From Scatophagus argus (taxonomy: Eukaryota > Chordata > Actinopteri > Scatophagidae), in the NCBI RefSeq assembly GCF_020382885.2, contig NC_058508.1:1294055-1358054 (forward strand): a stretch of 64,000 bases of DNA, given 5' to 3'. The position numbers were made by a program, and so were the translations under genes. Under the pieces are notes generated by a model. It saw only the letters and a program-made list of their open reading frames with translations. It did no database searches and was not told where the DNA came from. Shown in pieces: positions 33,721 to 46,600 of the stretch (positions within the stretch are counted from its first letter, which is position 1; the number at the start of each line of letters is the position of its first letter).

Positions 33721-33848
33721 TGGGTTAAAATGGACCAACCCATCTTGCTGGGTCAAATTAACTACTGCTGGGCTGGTGCTATATTGACCCAGCAGTTGAG
33801 TTATAGAACAGCCCAAATTGGGTTATTTTTAACCCACCAGTTTTTAGT
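33721..33848 (-). repeat. Right terminal inverted repeat of the EnSpm-like element
   Basis: Reading inward: CACTAAAAACTGGTGGGTTA, then AAAATAACCCAATTTGGGCT, then CTATAACTCAACTGCTGGGT. Beyond 33,848 the SINE-bearing flank starts (TGTAGAGTAGCC). Copy A has the same flank (GTAGAGTAGCC at 5,253) without the element end. Confidence 0.7.
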
Positions 33849-33850
33849 GT

Positions 33851-34045
33851 GTAGAGTAGCCAGTTAACCTAATGTGCATGTTTTTGGTATTGTGGGAGGA
33901 AGCCGGAGAACCCGCAGAAAACCCACGCAGGCACAGGGAGAACATGCAAACTCCACCTAGAAGGGCCCAGACCGGGATTCGAACCTGGAACCCTCTTGCT
34001 ATGAGGTGACAGTGCTAACCACTGCACCACCGTCCCGCCCTGTAC
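33851..34045 (-). repeat. tRNA-derived SINE, copy B
   Basis: Same repeat as 5,243-5,440: A box TGGTGCAGTGG and B box GGTTCGAATCC on the minus strand. Here the head is longer, with GGGCGGGACGG before the A box. Confidence 0.75.
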
Positions 34046-35726
34046 ACAAAAACGGTCATTTTTGCTTGCAAATATAGGCCTGCTTCCGTGATTTATTAAT
34101 CATGGTTAACAAATTTTAATATTTATTTTATGTAATCAACAACAAATCGTTATACTTTGCTAGATCATAAAACAAATGTTTACATGCTTTTTTTTAGCTT
34201 ACTTATTCACCTCATGATGGTTTATAAACTGAAATAACCTTTTTTTTTTTTGCAATGATATAAAGTCAGCTCCAAGAAAATGGGTCACTGGAATGAGCTG
34301 GAATTATTCCATCATTACTTATACTTGCTCCAAAATATTAAGGCACTCAAAACAACTGAGCTATTACAACAGCAATTCATTTCTGAGTGAGGTTGTTTTC
34401 ATGAGTCCAACTGTTTTTCCAAGCTGAAGTTATGTTACTTCTTTTATCAAGATATACTGTTAGGTTTTATAGTGAAACAGGTCAGGAAAAGGAGTAAATT
34501 ACTTCCGTCTTGGAAGAGAACGCATATAAAAATGCTAAAACTTTCTTTTCATTCAGAGACCATATTTGTTAAAAAGTGAGCACCAGCAGAAAAATAGTCA
34601 CAAATAACTATTAAAATTTGTAATTACTTAATGATTACTTAAAATCCCTACACAGCCTTTTTACTGCCCCGAAAAGCCTCTAATCACTTTTGCTTTTCAA
34701 GAATGAGTGACTGGGACCTTGCTGTGGAGGCATCATTAAATGAGAGTTGCTTTCCTTTGCAACAAGTCATTTTCTTTTGGTTGGATATTGCGACTTGTGC
34801 AAGACAGGGATTGGCAGAAACTCATCCAAGTCATGAGAGAAAGACACCTCAGGATTGAAGGTTCTCGGTTCTGTTCTGTTCTCGGCAGTGTCTGCATGTA
34901 TTACCTTCAGCATTTTGCATGTAATGGTGCAGTGTGGTTGGCCCATGGATTTCTCTGATATATATGGACATTTTATAGAAGACCGAAATATACTGTACTT
35001 CATCAGACTGCTCACTTTCAACAGTTTCAGGGTGGTACCATTGGTATGCAGGGTCTGTGATAGCAATTTGGAAAAAAAAGCTGTTTGTGTAAATAGGAAG
35101 AAAGTAAGTAAATATGATGCCATGGGTTTTAAAAAAACATTTTAAAAACTTTTATTCATTATGCCAACATGAGTGAAGCATAAAGCAATGTAAAGTCATA
35201 AGCAGAGAGCACACTTCATCATTTTAGGTCTTGTCCATTCATTTAGACAAGCCTGTTTTATCTGATAGGATTATTGTTCTGCAATCAGTCTCAGAAACTG
35301 CAACAGTCTAAGTTGTTTCTTTTTTATTCTTATATTATATATATTATATTATTTTATATTATCACAAAATGACCAGTTGATAGATTAGTATCCATTTTTT
35401 TTTCCTTATGATGTGATATGGCTTTCGCCATAAGCACAAATCATAAGCAGCTCCTGACCCGGCCCAAGCTCTCTAAGAAGACGAGGAAAAACTCCCCAAA
35501 ACCTTGAGGCCAGATGAAAAATGGGAAGAAACCTCGGGAAAGGCAATTCAAAGAGAGATCCTCCTCTCCGCGGACGGCCGGGGGGCCTAAAGGAACTGTA
35601 GTTGGTCTAACCGGAGCACCCGGAGAAAACCTGACGGTCCTGGTGAAGAAAAACTAGAACAGAATTAGTTCTTGTATTGTGAATGTATTGTATTGGCATG
35701 AACTCGTGTGTGAGTGTAGTGTTGGT
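34046..35726 (+). other. Flank 3' of the PIM-like kinase, copy B
   Basis: Counterpart of 5,441-7,074. The minus-strand frame 34,767-35,123 (118 codons) is unassigned. The LINE-tail-like block is at about 35,427-35,657 (minus). No supported gene. Confidence 0.5.
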
Positions 35727-38700
35727 TTATCTGAGCCATGGGTGAAGCTGGAGCTCCTTCAGGGTAGGTCGCAGCATGTAGGATGTGTTTAAACACTTCT
35801 GTAAGAAATCCTGGCAATCTGGAGGGAAAGAAAGATGAGAAAGTTGGAGCTGACAGCCACAGTGATTCCTCAGGAGGTGAATGGAAATGAACAGCTCTGT
35901 GTTTGCATATGAGTACGTTTTTCTTACCTCTGGACAGCTCATCGCTGATTGGCAGCTCATGTTTGAGGAAACCTGTGGTATCAAATCGGACTGTTCTGTG
36001 GAGCAGCTCATATAAGACCACTCCCATCTGCCACACTGTGGTGGGGCCGGGCCTGTAGGTATAATGACTGTACCACTCCGGAGGGACGTGTTGGGGGGTA
36101 CCTACAATACACACAAGTGATAATAATTGAGGATGAAAAGCGTCTTTCTTTAAACATTAAAGTCACAGGCAGGTAAATTAGTGAGAGGCAGAAGAAAAAG
36201 CCAGATGGCTTACCACAGAAGACACGGTAAACTGATGTTTTCTTGAAGAAACAGCTCAGTCCAAAGTCAATGACACGAACACGCGGCACATCTGAGCTGG
36301 TCTCAATCAGGATGTTTTCCGGTTTGATATCCCGATGAAAGATGCGCTTATCCTCCAGTTCATTTGCTGCATCAACCAACTGTTTAAGTATGATCTGGAA
36401 GAGAGGGACACAAATAGAAAAGTGAGGGATCGGAGTGGGGAGACGGACTGTGAGGAGGTTCAACAGTTTGTGTCATGGCTGTGGGGTTTGGGTTAACTTT
36501 GGCTTAACTGCTGTGATTCAAAGCTGACAACAAACAACAGCAGGACAAAACTTTTGATCAGCAACATTTCAAACCCACAGACACCCAAAAAATGTCCATC
36601 AGAGATGGTCATAATTTCAGTTTGTTTTGTCATCCAAACCAGATTGCTCCCAACCTGTCTGAGAGCCTACACAGGTTGCTTCTTACTCCATCAGAGACAT
36701 GGAGCCTCCTACAACATAAAGCTGTAAGAACATGTAGGACTTTGGTTTTAGGTTCTTCCTTGTGTTTCCACTGTGGAAAACCAGAATATTTTCCACAGAC
36801 ATGATGGAAAAGGTGACATGGTTTTAGATACCGAGACAAATGGGCAGCACAGTCCGCTGTGGCACAAAGAGGTGCTAATAAGAAACACAAGGAGAACCTG
36901 TGGCAATAGCTATATGTTACAGTATGTTACAGGTAAGTCACAAGTCATTAAGTTCTTGTTTGAAACACACACACACACACACACACATACACGCTCGAGC
37001 AGCTTACCTTTGCCTTGTCCTCCTGTAAGTGGCCTCTGTTTGTCCTGATGTAATTTAAAAGGTCCATACATGGCATTGGTCTTTCCAGCACCAGGATGAG
37101 CTCCTGGTCCAGATCATACCAGTCCAGGAGTGACACGGGTGCTGATTCCTCCATTAATCCAGTTCTTCCAGCTTGGAGTTTTAACATCACAGCCACCTCA
37201 GCTGAGAGTTCTTTCCCATTTCGTCTCTGAAACGTTGAAGCAAAAACAGTGTAAGAGAAGGAGAAGCTCCACAGGTTTAGAGAAAAGCGTGATTCATCAA
37301 ACACACATTCACTGGGCTGAGTGCAGCGTCCTGTTTGGTGTTGCTCACTTACCTCTTTGCACAACACTTTGTCTTTTGCTATGTGTTTGATGGCAACCTA
37401 CAAGACACAAATGGCACTTTGGTTAGCACTTCCTGATCAGACTGTGTGTGTGTACATATGAGTGAGTGTGTGTATGAGTGAATGTGTGTAAATGTATGTT
37501 TCACAATGTGTGTATCATACTCACAGGTAAATGATCTTCTTTGCGGTAGCCAGCAAACACACATCCACAGCCTCCTTCACCGAGATGATTCTCCTGCTGG
37601 TATTTGGCCTCAAATTCAGCTAAACAGACAAACACATGTTTTGTTTAGTTGCCAGGAGCATCAGTTACACATTAAAAAAGCTCTAAAATTAATCCTTTCT
37701 AGAGTGATTCTGAAAAAGATGGGCCGCCGTGTGGAACAAAGGAAACAAAATGTGACAACTTGCTCATCCTTTCTGGCATATACTCCACTGAAAACAGTTT
37801 GAAAACTAGATATTTATGAGCAGTGACTTTTGTGCATACATGTTTATAATGAATTTGATGCCAGGAGCACAGTTCAAACATGCTGCTATAGGGGCTACAA
37901 AAGGCTGGGGCAAAAACTCAAAACCACCTGTACATAACATTACACTGTGTTTCCAAATCAGGGCATCAGTGTGACCATTAATGTGACTGTTTTGTGTTGC
38001 ACATTAACATGAAGTCAAAGCTTATGTTAATTACTACTTACCTCTTCGGGAATCTATCAAATCCTTCATGGTTGGCCGGCCCTTCCTTCTCTTTGCGCAG
38101 GGTTCTTCTTCATCAGCGGCAGCCTTCCTCTTTCCAGTCCTCTTGCTCACATCCTCCACTGTTGTACCGCACCTACTGGACTGTGTGCTGCTGCTCCCTT
38201 CAAAGGACAAGAGAAAAAGAGGACCACCAGGTTAATGACCAGTCACTAATGGAGAAAATAAGTCCATCTTTGTCATTCAGTGACTTCCAAAATAACAAAC
38301 TAATTTTCTTTTCCAACATCTCTTAGTTAAAGAAATATTTCGTCATTTCAGGAAATACGCATCCCAACACATGCTTGAGCTGTTATTAGGTTAGCATAAA
38401 GACTCCTGAGGCAAAGGGAAAACAGTTCGCCTGCTCCCTTCCAAACTGAAAATAGCCGCATCAAAACCCTCTAAAGCTGAGACATTAAAAATCATTTTTC
38501 ATTATGGTCTCATGGTCTTTCTCTGTGAATGTAGGTTTGGTTTTGTTTGTTCAGGTTTGACATTTAACTAATGATGTTGAACGCTAACTTCACATGATTC
38601 GCTTACCATTGCCAGTGTCCGCAGACGAGGCCGATCCTGATTCCTTCTCAGCCTGGTTGTAGTTCAGTCTTCTCCTCTTTGTCTTTGAGAGTCCATCTTC

Positions 38701-38784
38701 ACCTTCTCTGACTTTTCTCTTCAAGTTCTTCTTGAGCGATTCCTTCTTAGTGTCGCTCAGGGGTTCAGAGTTGTTATTTGACAT
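35727..38784 (-). CDS. PIM-like serine/threonine kinase, copy B
   Basis: Exons, minus strand: 38,607-38,784; 38,042-38,197; 37,525-37,619; 37,353-37,397; 37,008-37,226; 36,214-36,394; 35,928-36,101; 35,727-35,818. Lengths and phases are the same as copy A, 379 codons. The protein is nearly identical to copy A. One visible difference is DTTGFLKHE here against DTTSFLKHE in A. Glycine loop, VAIK lysine, HRDIKPEN and DFG are all kept, so the copy looks able to make a kinase. Neighbours are the same as in copy A except that the intact SAM-gene/EnSpm-like element lies immediately downstream of its 3' end. Substrates cannot be told from sequence. Confidence 0.88.
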
Positions 38785-39437
38785 GATGATATTACAGAAA
38801 TTTCAAATCTGATAACTTCCAGTAACAAGTGAATGTGGATCCAACACGTGTGTGCGTGTGTGAGCTCTCTCAGGGATCAAAGGAACGTGTTCTAGCAAAC
38901 AGAACCCGGAATGTGCTTTGATGATATGAACTGGCTGGTGTTCCAGAATATGCAAATTAGAGTGTACAGTAACTTGTATGAGAGATGTCAAGGTAAATTA
39001 TCATTATTATTGTTTTCATATTTCTTTAGTTTTACCCCCCCAAAAAACGTAGCCAATGAGTTTCCATGAGTTTTAGGTCACTCACGAGAGGTGCAAAAAC
39101 TCCAAGGTTTTCCATATCCAAAGTGTCATACATCATCTGAACTGCACAGAAGGGCCATCTGAGTAGAGTGGAGGGCTGAGTCGTTCTTAACTGGCCAGTT
39201 AGCTAACGCCCAATAAACCACACATTCTTTGTGCAATTTTTGGGTTATGATAGTGAAAACGACTGATCTGTAAGGTCAATGATATCCTGTGGTGCCTTCT
39301 GTGATGCACGGAGAATAGTTTGCATTTTCAAATAGACTGCAGCCAGATTGTGTCGTAACCGCTCTGTTAATCCTTCAGTGTTACTGAGACAGTTTCACTT
39401 TTTCTGAAAGCTGCACTGAATCAAGTTCGAAGTCATC
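38785..39437 (+). other. Putative promoter flank of the kinase, copy B
   Basis: Same as 10,131-10,783. No coding sequence seen. Confidence 0.35.
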
Positions 39438-39929
39438 ATGTCTAAGTCGTTTTGCACTACTTGGTCACTGTATGTGAGGACGCAGAGCAGTGACATGCTT
39501 CTCTGTAGCACAGGTGCACCACAGGAAACAGTTTTGGCTCATTTTCTGTTCACTCTCTATACTTTGGGTACAACACTCCAACCTGCCACCAGGGTAACGA
39601 CCTCCACATCAACGTTGGTAAAACCAAGGAGCTGGTGGTGGAGTTCAGCAGACGCCAACACACCCCACCCGCACTGGTGAACATCCAGGGAACAGACATC
39701 GGGAGAGTCACCTCCTACAAGGGTGTTCACCTCAACAAAAAGAGCCAAAACAGACTCTTCCTTCTCAGGAGGCTGAGAGCCTTTGGAATACAGGGTCCAC
39801 TCCTCACGAGCTTCAACGACTCTGTGGTGGCATCAGCCATTTTTTATGGTGTGGTCTGCTGAGCAGGCAGCATCTCTGCCCGGGACAAAAAAAGGGTGGA
39901 CAAACTGGTGAGGAGGGCCAAAAAAAAGT
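39438..39929 (+). mobile_element. Degenerate non-LTR retrotransposon fragment, copy B
   Basis: Same fragment as 10,784-11,275, with the RT catalytic block missing between STGAPQETVLAHFL and KTKELVVEFSRR. Confidence 0.7.
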
Positions 39930-41492
39930 TGTGTCGTATCTGCCAAGGCCCACAGCTTACAGAAAGAATGGACAGTGGAAAAGTGACAGAAGGTTGTCTG
40001 TAGAGGACATCCTGGGCTTTCCAGTGATATGTCATGTCATGGGTTTGCATGCAGGGAACTTTACTTTTTTTCTTTATCAAGATGGCCGCCATACCAACAA
40101 CCACATTTTATGGAAAGAGGAGAGGTAAGTCAAATATTCTTTATCTGTTGATATTTTTTCCATGATAATTATATATATTCTTGTTTATTGACATATCAGT
40201 AACAATATTTTTACATCTGAAAACAGTTTTATTGTTTCTGTTTTGAAATAACAGTAATTTAATGAATGTCAATTGTAGTGGACACCAGGATCATTTTAAT
40301 GTATTTAATGACTGCACATTGTTGAGAAAAAAGTGAAGCAGAGAGGATTCTATACGGGAAAATAGAGTGAGATTCAGATTTGGAGCTGCCAGATGAGGAA
40401 AAGGATGAGGATGAGTATCAGCCTGTGATAGGGGAAGATGGGGATGAAGAGGGAGAGGAAGAAAATGCAGGAGACAGAGTCAGAGAGAGACCAGGAAAGT
40501 CATCGTGCTCTGTGGGCCAGGACTAACTTGTATGTTTTAATTGGTTTCAGCCGATTGTATTCAATCTTATTGTCATTTTTAGAGTTTTGTAATATTTGTA
40601 CTATGTGTAACTGCTGTTAAATATATGTAAGTTTTCTATATGCTCATGATTTTGGTCAATAGGGAGTAATATCACATCCATGACAATGAAATTACTGCAT
40701 TAATCCAAATTGATGTGTAAAAAATTTAACTGGTACTCCTTTTATTAACTTGAATTTATTTGTGTTTTTTTTTCTTCATCCATCATAATAGATTCACACC
40801 TGTGCTACCTGGGTTTCCTGCCTTTCAACATGACTGCTAAAATATGCAGAGGAAAAAGAAATGCAGAACTGCTTATGTTCTTATGTCTTATTCTATAGTT
40901 CACTGTTGAGTTAAATACAATTGGTTTTTTGTCCTTGCAAGCTACAAGCAACAAGCAACAGAAAAGTGATACAGAATTTTACTGTTTTTGATCAAAGTAA
41001 ATGTGTTCTTTGGTTAATATCACTCTAAAGACATAATCTGTTCATTTTTTATATTCTGAATTCACTTCTATTTTCACACGGAAATCGTCCTGTTGTACTC
41101 CACAGTGGACATGATGTGAAATTAAAATGCTAAATATATTCAAAAAAATCAAAATTGTATGATGTTTTTTTTTAGGTCCAAATAGATAGGAAATCACACA
41201 AAAAAAGAAACTGTAAGACACTTTTTTTTCTTCAGTTCTCAGGAGGAGATGCACTGGGCTGTACTGTATGTGTGGCTACTTTGTGGTTATGTGGGCTCTT
41301 TCTAGTAGATAGGCTTGTGCTACATATCACATCTTATATGCAGATTTGATTTCGTATTTGTTCATTTCAGTTCATTTGTGTGGGGTGGATGAATTTGTGC
41401 AGGTAATTTTGAACTCTGCTGGCTGAGGGGAGCAAAGAATGGCCTCCAGAAACTTTTTGAGCAAGAGTTGTTCAAGGTCAAGGTCAAGGAGA
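39930..41492 (+). other. Unassigned spacer, copy B
   Basis: Counterpart of 11,276-12,839. Nothing more is seen than described there. Confidence 0.35.
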
Positions 41493-41868
41493 TTTTTTTT
41501 TATTGTCATTACAACCGTGTGTGTAGTGCATACAGCCATGACACAACGTTCCTCCAGGATACTACATGGTGCTTAAAAAAGGAGTACAAATATTGAGTAT
41601 AGAGATAAAAAAAAGCATGAGTCCGAAATACAACAGTACAATAAAAGTATAGACAACAAGACAATAAACGCACTGTGATGAATTCTGAACTGAAGTCTAT
41701 GAACAGCATTAGCACATATGTCCTTATTGTCCAGGTGGGTGACGGGCAGATGGAGGGTGGTGGCAAAGCCATCGTCTGTAGAGCAGTTGGGACGATATGC
41801 AAACTGCAGCGGGTCCAGTGAGGCCGGCAACAGGGTCTTGATGTGACTCATAACAAGCGTCTCGAAGC
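41493..41868 (-). mobile_element. Internally deleted LINE fragment with 3' tail, copy B
   Basis: Same as 12,840-13,215, one or two bases shorter in an A-run. [20 protein letters not shown] is visible on the minus strand. Confidence 0.7.
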
Positions 41869-41897
41869 ACTTTTATATTTGTATGTATATTTGTATA

Positions 41898-42921
41898 TGT
41901 GACCAGTTCATAGAATGACAGGACACGAAAAATTATTTAGTTGTGGTTCTTTAATACCCCGACTGTCTTCGAACAAGAACAGCATTAACTTACCGGTAGT
42001 TAAATTTTGGGGTACATGGCTGTCAGAACATGATAAAACAAACCAAAGTAGACAAAACAAAACAGACAACAGTAGTGGCCAAATCCTCTCCTATATGAAC
42101 AGGAAATAAACATACATGAACACATTTCTAGCCACTTTTCACATTGTCACTGACATTTTTTGTCATACACGTCAGGTTTTAACATGCATATGCAAAACAT
42201 ATAATTTTTAAACCCAAATCCACTCATACTGTAACCAGAACACAGTAAATGTGTGCACTTACTCCTAACCTGTAGCTTGAGAGCCCTGTCCCTCTCTCGG
42301 ACGTAGCACACACACAGCTCCCTATCTCCCCTCTACATGGGTAACAACACACGATATGATAAACAATTTATTATTATTTAACACTGTAAATATCTTAATG
42401 ACGATTTCATTAAACTATCTATAGGGACTTACGCTGACGCGGGACAATCGGGGTCTGCTCCCAGCGCAACGTAGACTAAATACACACCTCGACCGACGTG
42501 AAACAGGAGCAAAGTCACATATGTGCTCAGTTGGCTCACCGCACTCCTATCGTCCAACGCCACCAAACACACTCCCAGCGGAACACGGCTATCTGGTTCT
42601 CCTTGCACACATGCGATAAACACACACATTCGCCATTGCTTGTGTGGCGGCGCGAGGGCGAGACCTCCGCGTGCTAGAGAAAAGGGGCTATGGAAATCGA
42701 CACCAGTTCCCAGACAACGCCACCCTGGCAGTTTCACCCAGGGAATTCTTTGCGTCCTGCCACAATCGTGCTCGGAAGACGACTGTTTGCACGTACATAG
42801 GTCTCATGTGATCTCCGTGCCCTCGCGAGATTCTCAGTCCGGCTGGCCCCACAGCGACGTCACGCGTTACAACAGGACACTAATAAAAAAAAACATAGTA
42901 ATCCCTATCCACTTGGTTACA
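41898..42921 (+). mobile_element. 1,024-bp TG...CA insertion, LTR-like, copy B
   Basis: Same element and same site as 13,245-14,268, flanked by TATA (41,894-41,897 and 42,922-42,925). It was present before A and B separated. Confidence 0.6.
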
Positions 42922-43181
42922 TATATTTAGATTGTTACGAGTGCTGTGCTTATCCGTCATTATTTGACTCATGGTTCAACTGTTCACAATTCATAGAAAC
43001 ATTGGTGTCTGGTCAAATAGTGACAATTATGTAAACCCCCTGTTCAATGAATTTTGTGCAAATACTCAAAGTATGGATTTGAATCTTTTCCTGTGTTTTG
43101 TGTTCAGCCTCTGATTGTGAAGGAAAAGGCAGAGAACCTCATACACCAACCATTATTTGGTTTAGTGTAATACATTATCAG

Positions 43182-43603
43182 TGTAGCATACCCTCCGAAA
43201 GATGGTGAGAGACTCGACTGATGGTTTTAAGGTTTATTGCCGATCCATAAACCAGCTCTGTGAACCAACGTGAGAACTTGTGCCTCCTCGGGGGGTTGCA
43301 ATAATCAATTTAGATGTTGTGTCGTTTCTGTTTTGCTGTCTTAAAAAATTTTCTCCTGTAACTTACTTTTCTCGTTTGCCGTTAATTCCTTTCTATCCCA
43401 ACAGTTTTTTGGTTTCCCCGGCAACGCCACACAAGGAGTCAGTGCGATGTAGTGATTTTCAAAATAAAATCTCCCTATTTACAAAACAACCGTTAACTCA
43501 ATAACGGGCGTAACATATAATTACTATTTTTACATACATACATACATTACACACACAAAACAAGAAACAGCAAATACAGAACAAAAGAAATGGGTTTGCT
43601 ACA
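43182..43603 (-). repeat. 3' LTR of the BEL/Pao element
   Basis: About 422 bp, beginning and ending with the TG...CA ends TGTAGCATAC and GGGTTTGCTACA. It is similar to 49,821-50,418. Confidence 0.85.
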
Positions 43604-43692
43604 CTCCCACCAAAATTATGAATGTTCCATATTAAGTGAACTATGAATAATTTTCTCAATAAGAACAACATAGCTCTTCTGTAGCCAAAAGC

Positions 43693-46600
43693 TTAAGAAG
43701 CCTCAAACAACAGAACTAACTTCTGCACTGGGCGCTCTAATATGGAAAGTTTTGCAAGACGCTCACATTTCTTGTTCAGACTTTTATCTCCTACTGAGAT
43801 TTTTACTCTTCTTACAAGTCCATCCTTACTACTAATAGTTTCTATGACTCTTGCGAGTCTCCATTCACTTCTGGGTGACAGTTCATCTTTGTCCATCACT
43901 ATATCACCCACCATTAGATTTCTCCTCGGTGTGTGCCACCGCTGTCTTGTAGTGATGTTGTGCAGATATTCTCGCTTCCACCTACTCCAGAACTGTTCCA
44001 CTAGAAACTGTACACGACGCCATCTTTTTACTCCATACAAGTCCTCTCTAGAAAATGTGCCTGGAGGAGGGAGTGCTGTACTGGCTTTCATGTTGATCAG
44101 ATGATTGGGAGTGAGTGGTTCAAGGCTGTCAGGGCAGTTTAAGTTATCCACAGTAAGGGGTCGACTGTTGACTATGGCCATAGCTTCATAGAGGAGAGTC
44201 CGCAATGAAGCATCGTTGAGTCTGCCTTGAGAAGATGACAGTGTAAAGCTCAGAATGCCTTTGACAGTTTTAATCTGGCGTTCCCAAACGCCTCCTGCAT
44301 GACTGGAGTGGGGTGCATTCATGACAAAATCACACTGTTTCTGTGACAGAAATGTGCTCAGTCTCTGTGAGTCAAGCTCTTGTAGAGCTGTCTTGAATTC
44401 ATTCTTAGCACCAATAAAGTTAGTGCCTTGATCACACTGAATTTGACGGACTGCACCTCGAATAGCAATAAAACAACGCAGGGCGTTGATGAAGGTGTCA
44501 GTGGACATATCCTCTAACATTTCAATGTGGATGGCTCGTGAGCAGAAGCATGTAAAGAGCAGGCCATATCGTTTATGTTGTTTCCTTCCTTGTGAAGTCG
44601 TGAAAGGACCGAAGCAATCCATCCCACAGTATGTGAAAGGGGGGGAGGGCTCAACGCGTTCTACAGGTAAGTCACTCATTCTTTGACTCTCTGCAGTTCT
44701 CCTGAGTTTACGACAAATCACACACTTATGAATGTAAGATGTTACTGCTCTGCTCATTCCTGGAATCCAATATCCGCTGGCTCTGATTTCATTGATTGTG
44801 AAGCCTTTTCCTTGATGTTTCGTTTTTTCATGGTAGTGAGCTATTATCAACTTTGTCAGATGGTGTTCTTTGGGAATGACAATTGGATGTTTGAAAGAAT
44901 CAGTGAGTGATGAGTGTCGAAGCCGTCCTCCCACCTTGAGGAGACCATCTGTGTCAAGAAAAACATCAAGATGGTGTAATTTGTTGCAGTGCTGTAGTTG
45001 ATTACCTTTGCTCAATACTTTGATGTCCTCTTCATATGCTTGCTTTTGCAGATCATGAATTATGACACGCTCAGCACTTTCTCTTTCGCTCACTGTAGAA
45101 AGAGCATGTGATGTGACTTTTTTAGCTCTCCGAAGCAAACGGGCTATGGCTCTGGTAGCTCGGGACCATGATGAGAACTTGGACAGACGGTCAGCAAGAG
45201 TCATTATTTCTGTGGTTTTCGTTTGTAGGGCTTGTGCCTTTTTGACTTCTGGATCCCCTATAGATAGGTCTGGCACTGCATCATTTACTATGGGTATTTC
45301 TTTTTCCCAGAGAAACATGGGGCCAGTGAACCAGTTGGAGGTAAGTAGTTCATTTACAGTTTTACCTCTGGATGCACTATCTGCTGGATTCTCATCTGTG
45401 GGAACATAGCGCCATTGCTGGGGATCTGTGCAATGGCGGATCTTCTGGATCCGGTTGGCGACAAAGGTGTGAAATCGTCGAGCATCGTTATTTATGTAGC
45501 CCAACACTACCTTTGAGTCGGTCCAAAAGTATTCTTTCAAATCAACAATTCTCATTTCTTCTCTAAGCATATTGCTGATAGAGACTGAAACCACTGCTGC
45601 TGTTAATTCGAGTCGTGGTATTGTAGTCACCTTTGTGGGAGAAACACGGGCCTTTCCTATCACGAGGGAACAGTGAATCTCTCCTTTCTTGTTCTTGACT
45701 CTCAGATAAGAGCACTGCCCATATCCACTGGTGCTCGCATCTGAGAAATGGTGTAATTCAGTCTCTACAACTTCTCCGAAGTTAACAGGTAAGTAACAGC
45801 GAGGTATGTTTATTTTCTGTAAGTTGACAAAGTCATGTTGCCAACTCTCCCACCGTGGTTTTAGGCTTTCTGGCAGGATTTCATCCCAGCCAGTGCCTTG
45901 GTTGCACATTTCTTGGAGGATTCTCTTCCCATTGAGGACATATGGTGCTAGAAAACCAAGAGGGTCATAAATGGATGCGACAGTGGATAATATGCCTCTG
46001 CGTGTGGCTGGTTGGTTCTTTAAGGTGCTGTTGAATCTGAAGCTGTCCTCCTTTATACTCCATTGAATTCCTAAGGCTCTTTCCAGTGAGTCATTAAAGG
46101 TTAGGTCCTTTGTCTTTGCTTCTGCTGCGCACTCTGAAGAAGGTAGGCTCTGTAATACAGCATCGTTGTTAGACACAAATTTGTGGAGACGGAGACCACC
46201 TTTGGCACAGATTTCTCTTCCTTCCTGTGCCAACTGAATGGCCTTTTCCACATTGTCAGCACTTGTGACTCCGTCATCTACATAAAAGTCTTTTGCAACA
46301 AATTGGGCTGATACTGGATGGGAGTGGCTGTGTTCCTTAGCTAGATATTTTAGTCCATAGTTCGCACACCCAGGGGATGACACTGCACCGAAAAGGTGTA
46401 CTTTCATACGATATTCCTGAGGTTGTGTGGTTGTGTCTCCGTCCTTCCACCAGAGGAACCGGAGGTAGTTGCGGTCTTCCTCCTGGACGTGAAATTGGTG
46501 AAACATTTTCTCTATATCACATAGAAGAGCAATGGGATGTTGTCTGAACCTTATTAGGATGCCTGTTAGGTTGTTAATCATATCTGGTCCTGGGAGCAGG

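Larger units (their letters stand above)
20950..33848 (+). mobile_element. Large EnSpm/CACTA-like (CMC) DNA transposon carrying two genes
   Basis: The right end is clear: read inward on the minus strand from 33,848 it begins CACTAAAAACTGGTGGGTTA and continues with AACCCAATTTGGG and AACTCAACTGCTGGGT. CACTA-type ends are typical of EnSpm elements. The left end is poorer: TCTACTCAACCGCTGGGTTA (20,969-20,988), then TTTAACCCATTATGGGTTA and CGCTGGGTCAAAATCC (to about 21,079). This matches the inner part of the right TIR but lacks a clean CACTA start. Between them are a tnp2-like transposase ORF and a ten-exon SAM-domain gene, plus three MITEs. That both genes belong to the element is an inference from the boundaries. 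The left border is approximate. Confidence 0.6.
28342..43181 (+). repeat. Segmental duplication, copy B (direct repeat of copy A)
   Basis: This is a direct copy of 1-14,528 with the same gene order: SAM-gene exons, SINE, PIM-like kinase, LINE fragments and the TG...CA element. Unlike A it keeps the full right part of the SAM gene and the EnSpm-like terminus (30,148-33,850) and lacks the L2. The similarity to A stops at ...ATTATCAG (43,181), where the LTR of a BEL element begins. In A the sequence continues CACTGGCC. Confidence 0.95.

Noticed and set aside
33415-33816. 133- and 112-codon frames on both strands with a repeated ILPKCWVKLT / NLTQHLGRI peptide
   Set aside because: They are translations of the 66-bp tandem array on either strand, with a unit length divisible by three. 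Not a repeat protein.
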